NCBI RefSeq assembly: GCF_030272615.1
Contig: NC_081406.1
Span: forward strand, 241,230,422-241,294,421
Origin: Cryptomeria japonica
Taxonomy: Eukaryota; Streptophyta; Pinopsida; Cupressales; Cupressaceae
Length of the DNA stretch: 64,000 nucleotides
Direction: 5' to 3'
A program made the position numbers and the translations under genes. Shown here one piece after another: positions 1 through 12,295 of this stretch. The notes under the pieces are model-generated. The model saw only the letters and a list, made by a program, of their open reading frames with translations, did no database searches and was not told the origin of the DNA. How positions within the stretch are numbered: position 1 is the first letter of the stretch; each line of letters starts with the position of its first letter.

Positions 1-679
1 GGTAGAAGGGAAAATATCTAATAGAAATGTCGACTCTGCTAGGGACTCAATGCCAAGTTCATGTGGGGAAAGAATCAAGGAGTGTTTAGAATCTGAAATA
101 TATTTCAGATTTGGAGTTTTCAATCTAGGAAAGGTTTTATTGCAGCATACTTAGAGGTTTGACGAAGTGATTCTGTTGATTGGATAAAACCCATAATGAC
201 TATGTATCTCAAATGGCTTCTGGCTATTTGAAATTTGTTCCTCTACAAGAGAGGTGACAACTCTGAGAAAAGAACCTAATGAAGTTGTGAAATAAATTTC
301 CAAATCTACAAAGCTTTCAAACATAAGAAATATATCTAGATGATGCTACAATTTCTCTAGACATTCTCATAATTCTAAAAAAAGTGAGGATATGTTTGAT
401 ATTAGTTGTGAGAATGTAAGATGTTAAGTTTTCCCTTCAAGCGATTTAAGCAGTGAAATAGGGAAAGATAGATGGTAGTTTTGTATGCTTCTCATATATT
501 TGAATCTAGTCACTATATGAAGAGAAGCATATATGTTTCATTGATTCGTGCTCATTGAATGAGATCTTAGCCTTTGTTGTAGTGGGTCATGTGTAATTTG
601 ATTCTAAGAGCGACTTTTATAAAGAAAAATTTATAAGAGAATAATTGTTAGGATATATCAACACTATGAGCACCCATGT
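1..679. other. No recognisable gene; upstream of a gag fossil
   Basis: AT-rich sequence with no convincing reading frame. It lies directly upstream of the gag-like fossil that begins near 680, so it may be the leader of the same old retroelement. No LTR boundary or primer-binding site could be placed in it. Confidence 0.4.
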
Positions 680-3640
680 ATGTGTCCTAATGCGACCACA
701 CCATGTAATAAAACTTGGCCATGTAATAGAAGAAGTTTTAACACTGAAAAGTATAGAGCCCTTAATTTTGATGGTATTGTTGGAAACCCAAATCTCATCC
801 CACCTAAGGTGAGAGATAAGCTACCAATATTCAGTGGTATGAAGCATGAATCAGTAGAGATACAGTTGAATAGATTTAGTAATTTGGTGTCCATGATTAT
901 GAGGTTTGTTAGCATTATGTTATATGTTGTCATTGATGTCAAATCTTGTTGTCCCAATTACGTCTGGATGTGGTATGTTGAGCAGCAGCGTATGTATGAG
1001 ATGGTGTTGATCATTTGAGGGTTTCCCGAATTTCTTGGATGTTTTGGCTTTTCAGAAGATGTGTTGCTAATGTTATTCAGTGCTATTCTTGAGTACGGAT
1101 TGGTTCAGAAGTGGAGGTTATTGTGTTGGGACATTGAAGTTGTGTAACAAAAATTGTATAGCATGTGGATGATATTTTGGGTCCAGCTTTGGCGATGTAA
1201 GTAGCACGTTGATGTGTTCGATGAGGAACATTGTGTTTTTGTCCACTTCTCATTCCTTCCCACCACCGAAATGTTTAGTGGTGACTTATTTTGGATCTCT
1301 ATCTTAGCTAAAATTAAATACTATGCTTTTTGGAGACAGTATATAGGAGTATGATCTAGATGTGTTGTAGTGTGGCTTTTTGTGTTGAAGGCATGCGATA
1401 TTGAAAGAATCTAGTTGGTGTATGAGTGTAGTGTTTTGGATTGGTACTAGAAGCATTTCTAATAGTGTAGAATATGTTTTTCAATGGTGGATTCTCTTTA
1501 TCTTTCTTTCTTTAATAGTGAGTTGTGTGGATTCTCTTTATCTTTCTTTCTTCAACAATGAGCCTTTATGGGTAGTGAGCCATATGGCAGTGAGGCTTTT
1601 GGGGCAATGAGCCCATCTACAGTGAGCATCTTGGTAGTGAGTCATCCTTTGTACAACTCTATATAGATAGCTATATTTTCTTGAGGGTTAACACTCTTCG
1701 TGGTTTTTCCCATTTGGGTTTGCCACGTATAAAATATGGTGTTCCTTTTTTGGCTATGATTTTCATGTTTATTCTACATTTTTTCTTTCATGTGTGCTAA
1801 GCATATTTGGTTAGTTTGATAAAAAAAATTAACTTCGGTAAAAGTTTTAGTATTTGTGGGAATATTGATTCTCACCCACCCCCCCCCCCCCTCCCCTCTT
1901 AGTATTTTGGTCCCTTCAACCAATCCAACAAGGTGGATTATGAGGATGTTATTATGAGATTACTTATGCAATCATTGACAGATGAAGCTAGAGAATGGTT
2001 TTCAAATTTGTTCCCACAATCAATTAATTCTTGGCCAAAATTTGAATCAACATTTAATGAATTGTTCAGTGAGTGGACTAGTGACTCTTCCTTGCTCATT
2101 AATTCCTTTGATATTCATATTGAAGAAGAGGAATTAGTATCAACTTTCAATCTCATATTTTTGAAGACTTTGAAGAGGATTCCTGAGGGTTTAAGACCAA
2201 ATGATACTCAAGATTTATGTATATACTTAGGTGCATTTGATCCTGATATGAGCTACACATTGATAATGGAGGAACCAGTGAACTTGCATCAAGCACTAGA
2301 GATTTCCATGAACATAGAGAAATTTGTAAGTTTCGAGATAATTAGGAGTTTCAAACCTAAATATGTCAAGTGTTATGAGAAGTCCTATGCAAGTGAACAA
2401 CACAATTTAGAGGCTATAAATGCTATTTCAAGTGGATACCAACATGTTGTTCTACTTAAAAGTTTTGACTGTGTACCTCCTTGGATTATTGGTTATGGTT
2501 CTCACCAGAATGATGCATACAACCAATCTCATGAAGTGAATATACCTGAAACTAATGTTCCAAATGGTCATATATTTGTTATCCCATTACACGCATCATT
2601 CAATACAATAGATCAGAATGTGTCTCAGTTTTCTTATCAGCAAAGTATTCCTAATTGGGTATGCACGGTAGAGGAGGTTCAAGTTCAACATGGTCATAAT
2701 AGTCACATTTGTTCTAGTAAATTTATTGAATACCTTGCCTATGTGGAATACATCCAAGATTGTTCATTTCATGAAGCCAACGAGGAGGTTGATTATTTTG
2801 ATTATGCAATTGAAGATGTTGATTCTCACATTTCTTTTGTTAATGAGGATGAAAATGTGGCCAGCATTGAAAATTATTTAGCAAAGTCTCTAATCCATTG
2901 TTTGATGAAGGAGTGGATATGGATTAGGTGGTGTTTTTTCATAATGCATTTAAAGATGGATTCACTGAATTTGCTAATCTGCTATATGATTAAGTGATTG
3001 AGATTTTTAATGATTCAAATGTTGCAGTAGTTTATGTAATGAGTGAGTATGGTGTTCAATATGTTATATCTCATTCAATGTCACTCTATCATGTTGAGTC
3101 CTCTTGTGAGGTTGATAATGATGATTTTGTTGAACATGGTTCAAATATTTGTGAGCATGGATTGCATGATGAAGAAGGAGTTCTTCAAGCCGATCAGGAG
3201 TTGATATTTGTTCTAGTGGGGAGTGGTGTGCATAAATTGGAGCCAAAGATTTCAATTTCATATAGGGCTTGTGGTGAAGTTAAACCAAATAATTATAGTT
3301 ACCTGATGGATTCCAATGGTCTCTTCAGATTCAACACAACTAAATGATTATATGATTACATGACAACTACTACATATCATATGAAGGTGCATTACCTAAT
3401 AAATGTGGCACACATATACCATTTAATGATGAAGTGAATAGCAATGTAGCCTACTTTGTGCATGATGTTGAAAAGAAGTATGATAAGGGAGATACAGGCA
3501 TTGTCAAATACAGGAATGTCTTAAAACTTACAAATGATTATGTGTGTGGTCGGCCTATTCCTAGTGGTGTTTTTAGATTGATGATCACACTTTTAGATGA
3601 GAATCATACCTTTGATAGAGGTAAATTTTAATTCTATATT
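680..3640 (+). mobile_element. Degraded Ty3/Gypsy gag fossil, interrupted by a solo LTR
   Basis: Two stretches read as a retrotransposon gag protein. The first (about 680-904) has the entry segment DKLPIFSGMKHE. The second (about 1936-3630) has the gag core, with landmarks LTDEAREWF, SINSWPKFE and the RIPEGLRPN block that follows the core in many plant Ty3/Gypsy gags. The downstream part is acidic and no zinc knuckle is visible. No protease, reverse transcriptase, or LTR pair of its own was found. The copy is old and broken, with several breaks besides the ~1 kb insertion. Assignment to Ty3/Gypsy rests on the gag core only; the lineage is not resolved. Confidence 0.6.
905..1935 (+). mobile_element. 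Copia-like solo LTR inserted in the gag fossil
   Basis: The gag reading is interrupted by about 1.03 kb. The 10-mer GATTATGAGG flanks the insert on both sides (895-904 and 1936-1945). Near its right end the insert carries the signature of plant Ty1/Copia LTRs: GAGGGTTAACACTC, then TTTTTCCCATTTGGGTTTG and CCACGTATAAA. It then ends in a CCAATCCAACA-like terminus followed by a few extra bases. A poly-C run lies at about 1877-1892. The exact LTR ends are uncertain because the flanking repeat is longer than the 5 bp usual for LTR elements; the 10-mer may be partly coincidental. Confidence 0.45.
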
Positions 3641-5174
3641 TTTGGTGGCCCGAGGCCATGAAATAAGGTTTGGATCTGATTCTTGAAAAGTAGTGCATAT
3701 AATAACCCTGTTGCCCAAAAGAGTATACGCTTGGTCTACATCAACCAGAGATCTAGATTCTTGCTATGCTCATAGGGGGCATACATCCCCAACTAGAGCT
3801 CATGTTAGGACTTGTAATTTTTGTCCTCTTTTGGCTTTTTCATCTGTGATTGGTCCTTTAAAAAATACAAATGTTGGTAAATTTTGGTTGAGTATTTAAG
3901 CCTAGAGCAACTTGGGTTGGATTTGGTTCTAGATTTTGCTGTTGACTTCTCCAGTTGGTTTCATTCCTTGGGAGGTCTATTTTAGGGGTTCATATTCATA
4001 TTTTGGCTAACCCCTTCATATGTCCTTAGGGTTCTTTTACTAATTGGTTAAGTTTATCCTTAGAACCTAATTCTACTTGCCTAAGTTTGAACTATCTGAC
4101 CCCTCGACCCTTTGCTATATTTTAATTTCCCCATGTGGTTAAAATTGTACATAAAATCTATCTGATTCCCCATAGTAGTCTTTAGTGATACCAATGTTGC
4201 AGTGCGGGTGTGCGGATTAATGCTAAAAGAGTGTAATAGATGGCACCCTGTAGCATCACCTTATTGACAAATTCTTTTTGTGTTACAACATAGGTGTGGG
4301 GAGAAGAAAGGAACATATAGTATATTGGCCCCGCGCAATCCCACGATATGATAGTGTGTAGCCAAGGTGTAAAATTTGCCTATGCGGAAAGGAAATAATG
4401 AGGGGGGCCAAAGGGAGCAATGACCCTGCACTCCCATAGTGTAGTAATATAACATCTGGAATAATGTGTAGGTGCAGAGATATGGAAAGGGAGAGGCCGA
4501 ACAAATGGTTAACCCCACATTAAGATGAAGGTTATGTAGGGTGGGTAAAGCACTTTGTGGGCATGTGGGGTTAAAGAGGATTGATGTAGGGTAGTCCCTA
4601 TTGAATGTTGTGGCATTAAAAGGGAATGCAAATTCAATTTTCTTGTCATGTTCAGAGAGTCAAATGAGTTGTTCGCTATTGTGTGGTGCCACATGGATAA
4701 GAAATGATGTGGATAAGAAATGTGCCAACAAAGACCAGTCAAAGATTTTTTGACTATGCTAAGACAAAAGGGGAATGACAGGTGGGATTTGGAAGATAAT
4801 ACATGTATTTGATGGGTTTTGACATTTGATGCAAGCCATAATTATGAACCCTGCCATCAAAACTTCAAGAGTCTCCCTGTGAATTTGTAAAAGTCCAAGA
4901 ATGTTAGTGCAAGAGATCTCATAACTGCTAAGTCATGTACAGATGTTAGAATCATGGTCATTATTTGAGAGGGAAAATTTGTCTTTTACACATTTCTAGA
5001 TGTAGAAACAACAGAAAGGATTATGCACAAATCGATGTTGTATATGAAGTGAATTCAAATGTGTAAACTTGACAATTAGTTGTCGTCATTCCCAACAAAG
5101 TTGTGATATTATGTGAGTTGTATTGGAGAGTTATGAGAGATGGACATATCCATAGTGATCAACAGTTTTAAGTA

Positions 5175-5236
5175 GTTTTGCTTCAAGACAAAACAAAGGC
5201 AATGAGTTTTGCTTCAAGACAAAACAAAGGCAATGA
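5175..5236. repeat. 31-bp tandem duplication
   Basis: Two exact adjacent copies (5175-5205 and 5206-5236) begin GTTTTGCTTCAAGACAAAAC, and the start of a third follows. It is a local tandem duplication in non-coding DNA. Confidence 0.9.
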
Positions 5237-6808
5237 GTTTTGCTAGGATATTATTCTCATGTAAATATACTAATGATGAGTAAAAATTGGACACATGTAA
5301 AGAGTTGGTTTCTTGTCATAGTCCTTGTACATATAAAAGGAATACCAAGGCTATAAAAGGAGGTTTTGAAAATTTGATCTTTGGGGGCAAGTAGAAACAA
5401 GGCATTTTTAGTCCTAGGTATAGGGTATTTTTTCATGGTGAAAGAATGTATAATCTTTCAGTAGTTTTCAATTAGTTCATGAATAAAATGATATATTGTA
5501 ACACAAATTGTCTCCATGTATCTTTTCAAATTATACATAAATCATAATATCAAGAGTATTTTGATTTGTCTTGGTGATTTGCTTGTCAATGTGTGATTAT
5601 ACATATGGGTTTCCTTGAAAGAAGGAATTAAAGTATATTTGCAAGCTACAGTAGGTTTGGAATTATCATGAAGGCTTCACTTTCTAGGCAACATTATACC
5701 ACATGCATTCTTATTGGGGGGTTTAATATCTCAAAAAATAAGTTCAAAATATTGGCTATTTGGTGAAAATAGGGGCTTAATTAATTTGAGCTATGAAAAA
5801 ATGCAGTATATGGTCAAAATAGGGGGTTTTTAATTTGGGTTGTGTATTGGGAGGGGGTGATAAAAAATGATTTTAGGGCAATATTTTTTTTAAATAGGGG
5901 GATTATTTAGTATGACATGAATGCACATGCTATAACCTAGTCTCACTAAGTGAAGTCATTGTGGAAATTATGTGATGGATCAATAAGAATGATTCAAGGG
6001 GAATAACAAGGCGTTGGGTTAACATCAAGCGTTATGCATAAATGGCTCACTAATTAGACATAATTTGTTGTATGGGTTTGCATTCTTGATCTTAGATTTA
6101 ACTTTGTGTCCTAAATATATGAAATGGTCTTTTGAAAGTTGTTTAGAATTGATTTCAAAAATGTATCAACCGATTAAAACCTCATCTCTTTCCTTGTTCT
6201 TTTCTTTCTTATTTAATTTTTTTAAAGGGGCACTTCTCTAAGGATATTAAAAGGGTCTTTGAGGTAGGGCAGACGTGTTCTCATCTTTATACCATATATT
6301 TGTGAGCTGCATTTTCTCAGTTGAATGCAAAAATCTAATGGTATTAAGACCAACTATGGGATAGTTTGTAATGCCCCTACATGCATGAGAATTATTCACT
6401 ATTTATGATGTTGTGCATTCTGGATTGTCATAAATTTGACGAGTGTAGTGAGTTAAGAAATAGGAATACCCTCCTGAATTTGGCGGAGCTCGAACTGAAG
6501 AGGGCTTATAGAAACAATTTTGCATGCTTGTAAGCGAGACATATTTTAAACCTCTTAAATATCTTTAAAGTTTGTTGCCCGCAATTTAAACTTTAAGCTA
6601 AATTATTTAAAAAAATAATAGGACCACGGTTGTGAGCGCGAAGAGAATATTCGAAGCCTGCGGCGGAAGAAGAAAATGAAAAGCATGGGCGTGGGGAGAG
6701 TGTAAGTGCTGATGTTGTGGAAAGGGGAAACTAAAGGCTTTCCTCAATTATAGGGAATATTCTCTCTCGCCCCAAGGCTACATCGTCATGATAAGGAGTT
6801 CGGACCAC

Positions 6809-6849
6809 ATGGGGACAGCACTAAAGGTTTTGTTCCATTGCTTACCATA
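6809..6849 (+). repeat. Dispersed ~40-bp repeat, copy 1
   Basis: Contains GGGGACA, then AAAGGTTTTGTTCCATT, then TTACCATA. The same order recurs at 27525-27565 with only a few differences, so both probably derive from one dispersed repeat family. The family is not identified. Confidence 0.6.
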
Positions 6850-7661
6850 TTCTGTGGTTTATTATTAGTTGTAATGTTATTACACTATCTCTTATATTAT
6901 ATTGTTCTATTATTAAGGTTTAAATTTAATAGTCATATGATTGTATTTAAATTTTCATATAATATAGTGAAAAACTCTAATATAAATGTATTATACAAAA
7001 ATATGATTTTGGATAAATTGTAAAAAAAAAATATATCTATGTCTAATTTATGGTATATTATTAAAAATAAAATGTGTCTTAACATTTGAAAACAAAATTT
7101 GAATATATATTTATTAAAATAATTACTAATAGATAGATTTGACAACCAATTTTACTTCTTGAACATCATAATTAGAAGGATTTTTTTTTCTAAAATTTTA
7201 AGGACACGTGATTTTGAAGGGTAGGTGCCCCATTTTATCTATAGAATAACTCTTGGATTTTTATTTTTATTTAAATTAAACTACTTTATTTCAAATTCCA
7301 CTTCTAAATTATCCTTCTCTTAAACAGATATCCAAATGTATCTTCTCTATAAAACTAAGTGCAAGATTTCCAAATAAAATTTAGAAAAATAATTTTTTTA
7401 TCACTTAAGACACACCCTTTCAACATGAATATATTATAAAAATAACTTTATATATAAATGAACATCTAAGCTTAACTGATTACTTACACCAATTTATTCA
7501 TGAATTTCAAATGAACCATACTTAATTGTTTTAGTGTCAAATCAAGTTTTTTGTTCAATAAGTAAAACCAACCTTATTCCCAATATAACATTTATTTTGA
7601 ATATCATATTAATATTGTCTTTCTTTTTACTTACTTGAAATAATTCATCCTCTTTTACACC

Positions 7662-7694
7662 CACACACACCTATGAGTGTGTGTGTGTGTGTGT
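7662..7694. repeat. Inverted CA/TG microsatellite
   Basis: A CACACACAC run is followed after five bases by a GTGTGTGTG run, giving a small dinucleotide hairpin. Confidence 0.7.
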
Positions 7695-8699
7695 CGTGCT
7701 TTTCTAATTTTTTTAAAAATTATTCCATATTTTCTCGTATCCTTACGATTTTCTCATCACAACATCAATATTACTAAGAGGTAAGAAACTCTGCCTCCTT
7801 TCCCCAACCAACCGCAACACACACAATTTTTTTTAAGATGCATCCTATTATAGACCATTACAAGGTACACAAAGGTTATATTAACCATTTAGCTTGAATT
7901 TTTTTTATACATACAATTATATTATTCTATTTAACCCTATATGTCTTTTCCCTTTTAATGTAGCCTAGTTATTCCCTAAAGTTTTTAAATAAATATATGA
8001 AATATAATAAGAAGAACAATTAAAAAGGACCAAAAATTAGTTGCATGTACTATTTCAAGATAGTATAAGAAAACACACCTTTCCAAATTTATCTACAACA
8101 AAAATTAAATATAGTTCATATTCTTTAACAAAGGAATACTTCCTACAAATTTCATGAAGATGTGTGCTCATAGTCTAGAAAGAATTAATAATAGTATTTG
8201 TGATAATTTCTTGTTCTATGTATTAAAAGATACCATCTTATAAATACCATGATACAAAATTTTACATTTTTGCTAGTATGTGTACGAAAAGTCACTCTCT
8301 ACTTCCTTTCAAAAGAAGATGCATTCTTCTCCTTGTTCTTTGCCTTATGGGTATAGCATGATACACTTGAGAGGTTATTATTTGTAAAGGATTGGTTAGA
8401 AAGTACCTGTAGGAAGGAGGTCTCCTCAATGTTTGAACATTGGTTAGTACATGTATGCTAGCAGATTTTGAGTGGTCCCATATGTATTCATGTGATTGTG
8501 ATTCCTCTTTGGATGATTGAGATGTCTATATAATTTGACTTGTATGATTCTTGTATGGATCTTAATTGAGCATTATAACTATATTGCATAAGAGTTACAC
8601 TGGAATCAGAAAGAAATCTAAAATAAATTATGTTCATTAGATGATTGAAATAATGATACTATTATGTACAACCTTCTTGTGGTCTCCTCACTCATCTAG

Positions 8700-9312
8700 G
8701 AAGAATAGGAAGAACCAAAAAAATCAATCTTAACATTACATTCATGTCACAATTGACAACAATCAAGTAGAATTCCACGTTTCACCAATCTAGGGTTCTA
8801 GTAAGCTTTATGGCTAGCAAGTTTCTATTTTAATTGATATAGGAGCTACTAATTTTTTCATTGTCACAGAGTAGTAACTAAGTTATCTATTGCAGCTACT
8901 TATATGTTTGAACTAATGGGCTATATTAAATATGGAAATAAGGTAGAGAGAAGAGTAGACTAGGGTTTGGTGTGTAGTGACATGGAACTTCTAAGTTTCC
9001 AAACATTAGTCAATTTATATGTGGCCCTCAAGGTTCTTATGATGTAATTTCAAGAATTAATTGGTTGAACAAACCATAAATCCATTATAAATTGTTAGGA
9101 TAAGGTTGTCCAAAGTTTAGATGATAATGGGAATCATGTGGAGATTCATGGATCCTAGAAACCCCTTGAGCTTAGGCAGATTTTGCCCATCCAACTTAAG
9201 AAGGCCACAAGGAAGGGTACTTTAATCTACGTCAACTAAGTCAATGATATTAATAATGAGAAACCCTATTTTGATGACTACCCTATCCTAAATTAATATT
9301 GAGATTTATTCC
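8700..9312 (+). mobile_element. Old Ty3/Gypsy fossil, left part (protease region)
   Basis: Conceptual reading shows a basic gag tail (RKNRKNQK), then LIDIGATNFF, which matches the retroviral-type aspartic protease site of plant Ty3/Gypsy elements (usually LIDTGATHNF). Near 9040-9080 the DVI..INWLNK block follows, as it does after that protease. The right part of the same fossil lies beyond the younger Tat element, from 25457. It is heavily decayed, with many breaks. The domain order suggests a chromovirus-like element, but no chromodomain was confirmed. Confidence 0.6.
9308..9312. repeat. Target-site duplication, left copy (ATTCC)
   Basis: The five bases before the 5' LTR are identical to the five after the 3' LTR. 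This is the expected footprint of Ty3/Gypsy integration and shows the two LTRs belong to one insertion. Confidence 0.9.
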
Positions 9313-10085
9313 TGTAGACACTCAAAATTGTCATGTCTAATTAAATAAATATTTTATTTATTTAATTATCTAAGCCTAATTCTTCTATTAATTAAATAAA
9401 TTTTTATTTATTTAATTAATTCATTTATCCTCTTCTAGCCTTATTTCTCATTTAAATAAATACATTTATTTATTTAAATTATCCCTTTCCTAAATTAAAT
9501 AAATATTTTATTTATTTAATTGTCCTACTTCTTCTATTAATTAAATAAATCTTTATTTATTTAATTAATTCATTATCTTTTTCTACACATGACACATGTC
9601 ATTCATCTCTTAATTCATACACTACCTACCTCTTTCATTATTTTGGTATTTCTTTTACCTACCCTCTAATCCTAGCCGACCTCTCTTTTTACACCTCTCA
9701 ATCTTAACCCTCCATTTCTTATTGTGTCTTCTATTTAAGGAGATGCTTTCTTCATTGTCAAACCCTAATGACTGATTTTGGAGTACTTGGCTACACTACG
9801 ATCCTACTTGCAACCACATTCCGTTCTTTGTTGAGCTCTTGTGCATATAAAAATCTGAGAGCAAATATATCAAGCAAGATCAATGGAGATAGGAAGAATG
9901 GAGATCAAAACCCTATTGGACATGTGATGGTATAATCTTTGTGATTTTGAGTTATTTGCATTGTCTTAGGTAATCTTCATATGTTATGGTGGATCTTTGT
10001 TCATTGTTAGGCTAGGGTTTCGTGGTTGAATTCATTATAGCCTTTCAATTTTGTTGTTATTTGTTATCCATTTTCACCATATACA
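9313..10085 (+). repeat. 5' LTR of the Tat element
   Basis: 773 bp, TG...CA. The first 260 bp hold five AT-only palindromes of 29-34 bp separated by pyrimidine-rich spacers. A TATTTAAG TATA-like box lies at 9732-9739 and fits a promoter at the U3/R border. It differs from the 3' LTR at two positions by my count, both C/T differences. Confidence 0.95.
9338..9569. repeat. Five consecutive AT palindromes in the LTR
   Basis: Near-perfect palindromes at 9338-9368, 9387-9420, 9450-9479, 9493-9521 and 9536-9569. Each is built on AAATAAAT facing ATTTATTT. They are separated by 13-29 bases rich in C and T, such as CTTCTAGCC. The same array occurs in the 3' LTR at about 24704-24935. Confidence 0.9.
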
Positions 10086-10088
10086 TTT

Positions 10089-10106
10089 TGGCACGCCCGG
10101 TGGGAC
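10089..10106 (+). other. Primer-binding site of the Tat element
   Basis: TGGCACGCCCGGTGGGAC begins three bases after the LTR end and starts with TGG, complementary to a tRNA CCA end. The matching tRNA species was not assigned. Confidence 0.75.
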
Positions 10107-10234
10107 TCTTGTCCCTTTGCATTTAACATTTTTATTACAGATTTGACATTTTTGAAGTTGCAGATCGGACAATTTTCGACGACATTTTAGGTTTTTTCCG
10201 TGTTTGTGAGCGTTCGGATCACGTTTTTGTGTTT

Positions 10235-10455
10235 CAGAAGCGTCTATATACTCTGGAATCGCATCTGTGTTTTTGTCAATTTTTGTTTTGCAGGTTTCCG
10301 AAAGGTGCGTCTGTGATTCCAAACCGCGTCTGCACTGCATCAGATCGCGTCTACGTCATTTAACAGCGTCTGTGACCTCTGATCGCGTCTGTGAATCACA
10401 GAACAGCGTCTGTGTCATACAGACGCATCTGTGTCTGGTATAGAAGCGTTTGTGC
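10235..10455 (+). repeat. GCGTCTGTG motif cluster A in the leader
   Basis: About ten imperfect copies of GCGTCTGTG (variants GCATCTGTG, GCGTCTACG, GCGTTTGTG), spaced roughly 18-22 bases apart by unrelated sequence. The conserved short core with free spacers is unlike an ordinary tandem repeat. Confidence 0.8.
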
Positions 10456-11644
10456 TTTCTATTTTGCAATTTTTAATCTTTCTTTGATTCGGGTTTTCGG
10501 ATTTCATACTTAGAGTTTCAGATCTGGTTTGTTTTGGGCTAACCCCTTGCAGATCTAGCTAACCTGGTTTGTGCAGCTTGCTTTGGAGGCAAAAAAATGT
10601 TTTTGTTGAAGGCCCCTTTTCACAAAGTCTTTTGGGTTTTCTAAAATTTACCTAACTTGTGTGCTTGCAGGAAGGGGTTATCATTTGAAACAACCCAAAC
10701 TACTAACAATTTTGTTGCAGGGCCTTGGCTAGGGTTTTGTATGTTTGTTGTGTGCCTTGTTTTCATAGCTTAGCAAACACTTCCATTGGTGCACTAAAAT
10801 TGAATCATTGTCTTTTGTGTCTTGAGCAATAGGCTCTTTTTGTTTAATCTTTAGAGGGCCTATCTTCCCGTGTGGTCATTAGGACTACTAGTGAGAAGAG
10901 AACGACCCAAGTGGTAGCGAGGAAAACCCACCTCTTCCGAGCCACTATAATCAAATGTATTCATGGTGAAAACTATGAATAACGTGTGCTGATTAGTTCA
11001 TACCGACACTATGTCTCCCCATAAACCCGTTTGATCAAATTTATTTGATCATTTGTAGGGCGTAACCCCTACTGGCTAGGAGCCTTCTGTATTTACAGAG
11101 CTGAAAGTGCCACATGTATGGCCACATGAGCGGATGCCCTTACTAGCACCTTTTTGTTTTAGAAGCCCAAATCCTTCTAGTTGTTGAGGCAGGAGGTCGG
11201 ACCTCTGGTAGCAGCCCACACACATACGGTTCTTAGTAGAGATACAAAGTTTGCCATGGGGAGTTTTCATGGGGACTGATGCTTGGCTGACCCAAGGAGG
11301 GTGGAGCCAGTGAAGTCAAGCATCTAAGTATCCGCTCTAAATAGCGTAGCCTCGGGGGTAAAACCCTATGTGGGATCAACAACTATTGTCTTGGCCAGCC
11401 CTAAGATTTGTGCTTGTCTTATGCTAAACACTCAAACATTCAAGACAAAACAACAAAACATTGTGTCTTTTGTGTCTTCAAGTGTATGCAAAACTTTTTA
11501 CATCAAACAACACACTTTTGGAGTCTAAACAGTTTGCAAACATTGAGTCATCAACATTGTGTCCTCTTGTCATGAAAAACAGTCAAACAGTCGGATTTGG
11601 TCACAACAAAACAACTTCGCAGATCGGAAAATTTGCACTAAGGT

Positions 11645-11812
11645 TACAGAAATGCGTCTGTGTCTGTTTTAACCACGTCTGCGTCATATAAGCGCGTCTG
11701 TGAAGGGCAGAATAGCGTCTGTGTTTTTATCGGCGTCTGTGTCAAACAGAGAAGCGTCTGTGTCTGGGAAACGCGTCTATGAAGTATACAGAGGCATCTG
11801 TGTCAGGAATTG
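11645..11812 (+). repeat. GCGTCTGTG motif cluster B in the leader
   Basis: Eight or so further copies of the cluster A motif, again with ~20-base spacing. Clusters A and B are separated by about 1.2 kb of non-coding leader and precede gag. Confidence 0.8.
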
Positions 11813-12295
11813 AAAACTTTAACAGTCCAGCGAACAAAGAAAATCAGTTTCGGCATACTTGAGCTTCCTAGGTTGTTTCTTCAGGTTTCATCTAGCATTC
11901 AGCCTATTCTAAGGTCTCACATAGTCCATCATTGCTTCACATCTCATTTTACATTCACAACTGTCTAAACTTGAGTCAAAAGGTCACTTGCTTGTCCTCA
12001 TCATACTTTGTCAACACACTACATACAGCTACACTTTGCTAAGTGGTCCCTCATCAAGGTTTCTTACCTTTGGGTCTCATTTGGTCTTACTTAGAGTCAA
12101 GGTCAGCTTACCTCATCAAGAGAAACTATCCTCTCTTTGGAAGTCACACCTACTCTACTACTTACATACTTGGTCTTACACTTTGGACATTGCAAGTACA
12201 CCCCAAGATTCATTTACACTCCATACAATTCTTGGTCTTCCATACTCTTTTCATTTTTCATCTAGTTTCTCACATCTTGGTCTAACACCTAGTTC

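Larger units (their letters stand above)
3641..8690. other. Anonymous AT-rich region, no supported gene
   Basis: Five kilobases without a credible coding region. Short open frames here have no recognisable domain. Visible items are a 31-bp tandem duplication (5175-5236), a short sequence shared with 27.5 kb (6809-6849), a CA/TG inverted microsatellite (7662-7694), and at 6367 a TGTAATGCCCCTAC string resembling the start of some plant Ty3/Gypsy LTRs. The stretch 6840-8300 is extremely AT-rich. Most of this is probably unrecognised old transposon sequence. Confidence 0.5.

Noticed and set aside
6367-6400. TGTAATGCCCCTAC as the start of another long LTR
   Set aside because: Only the terminal string matches; no matching end, primer-binding site or partner LTR was found nearby.
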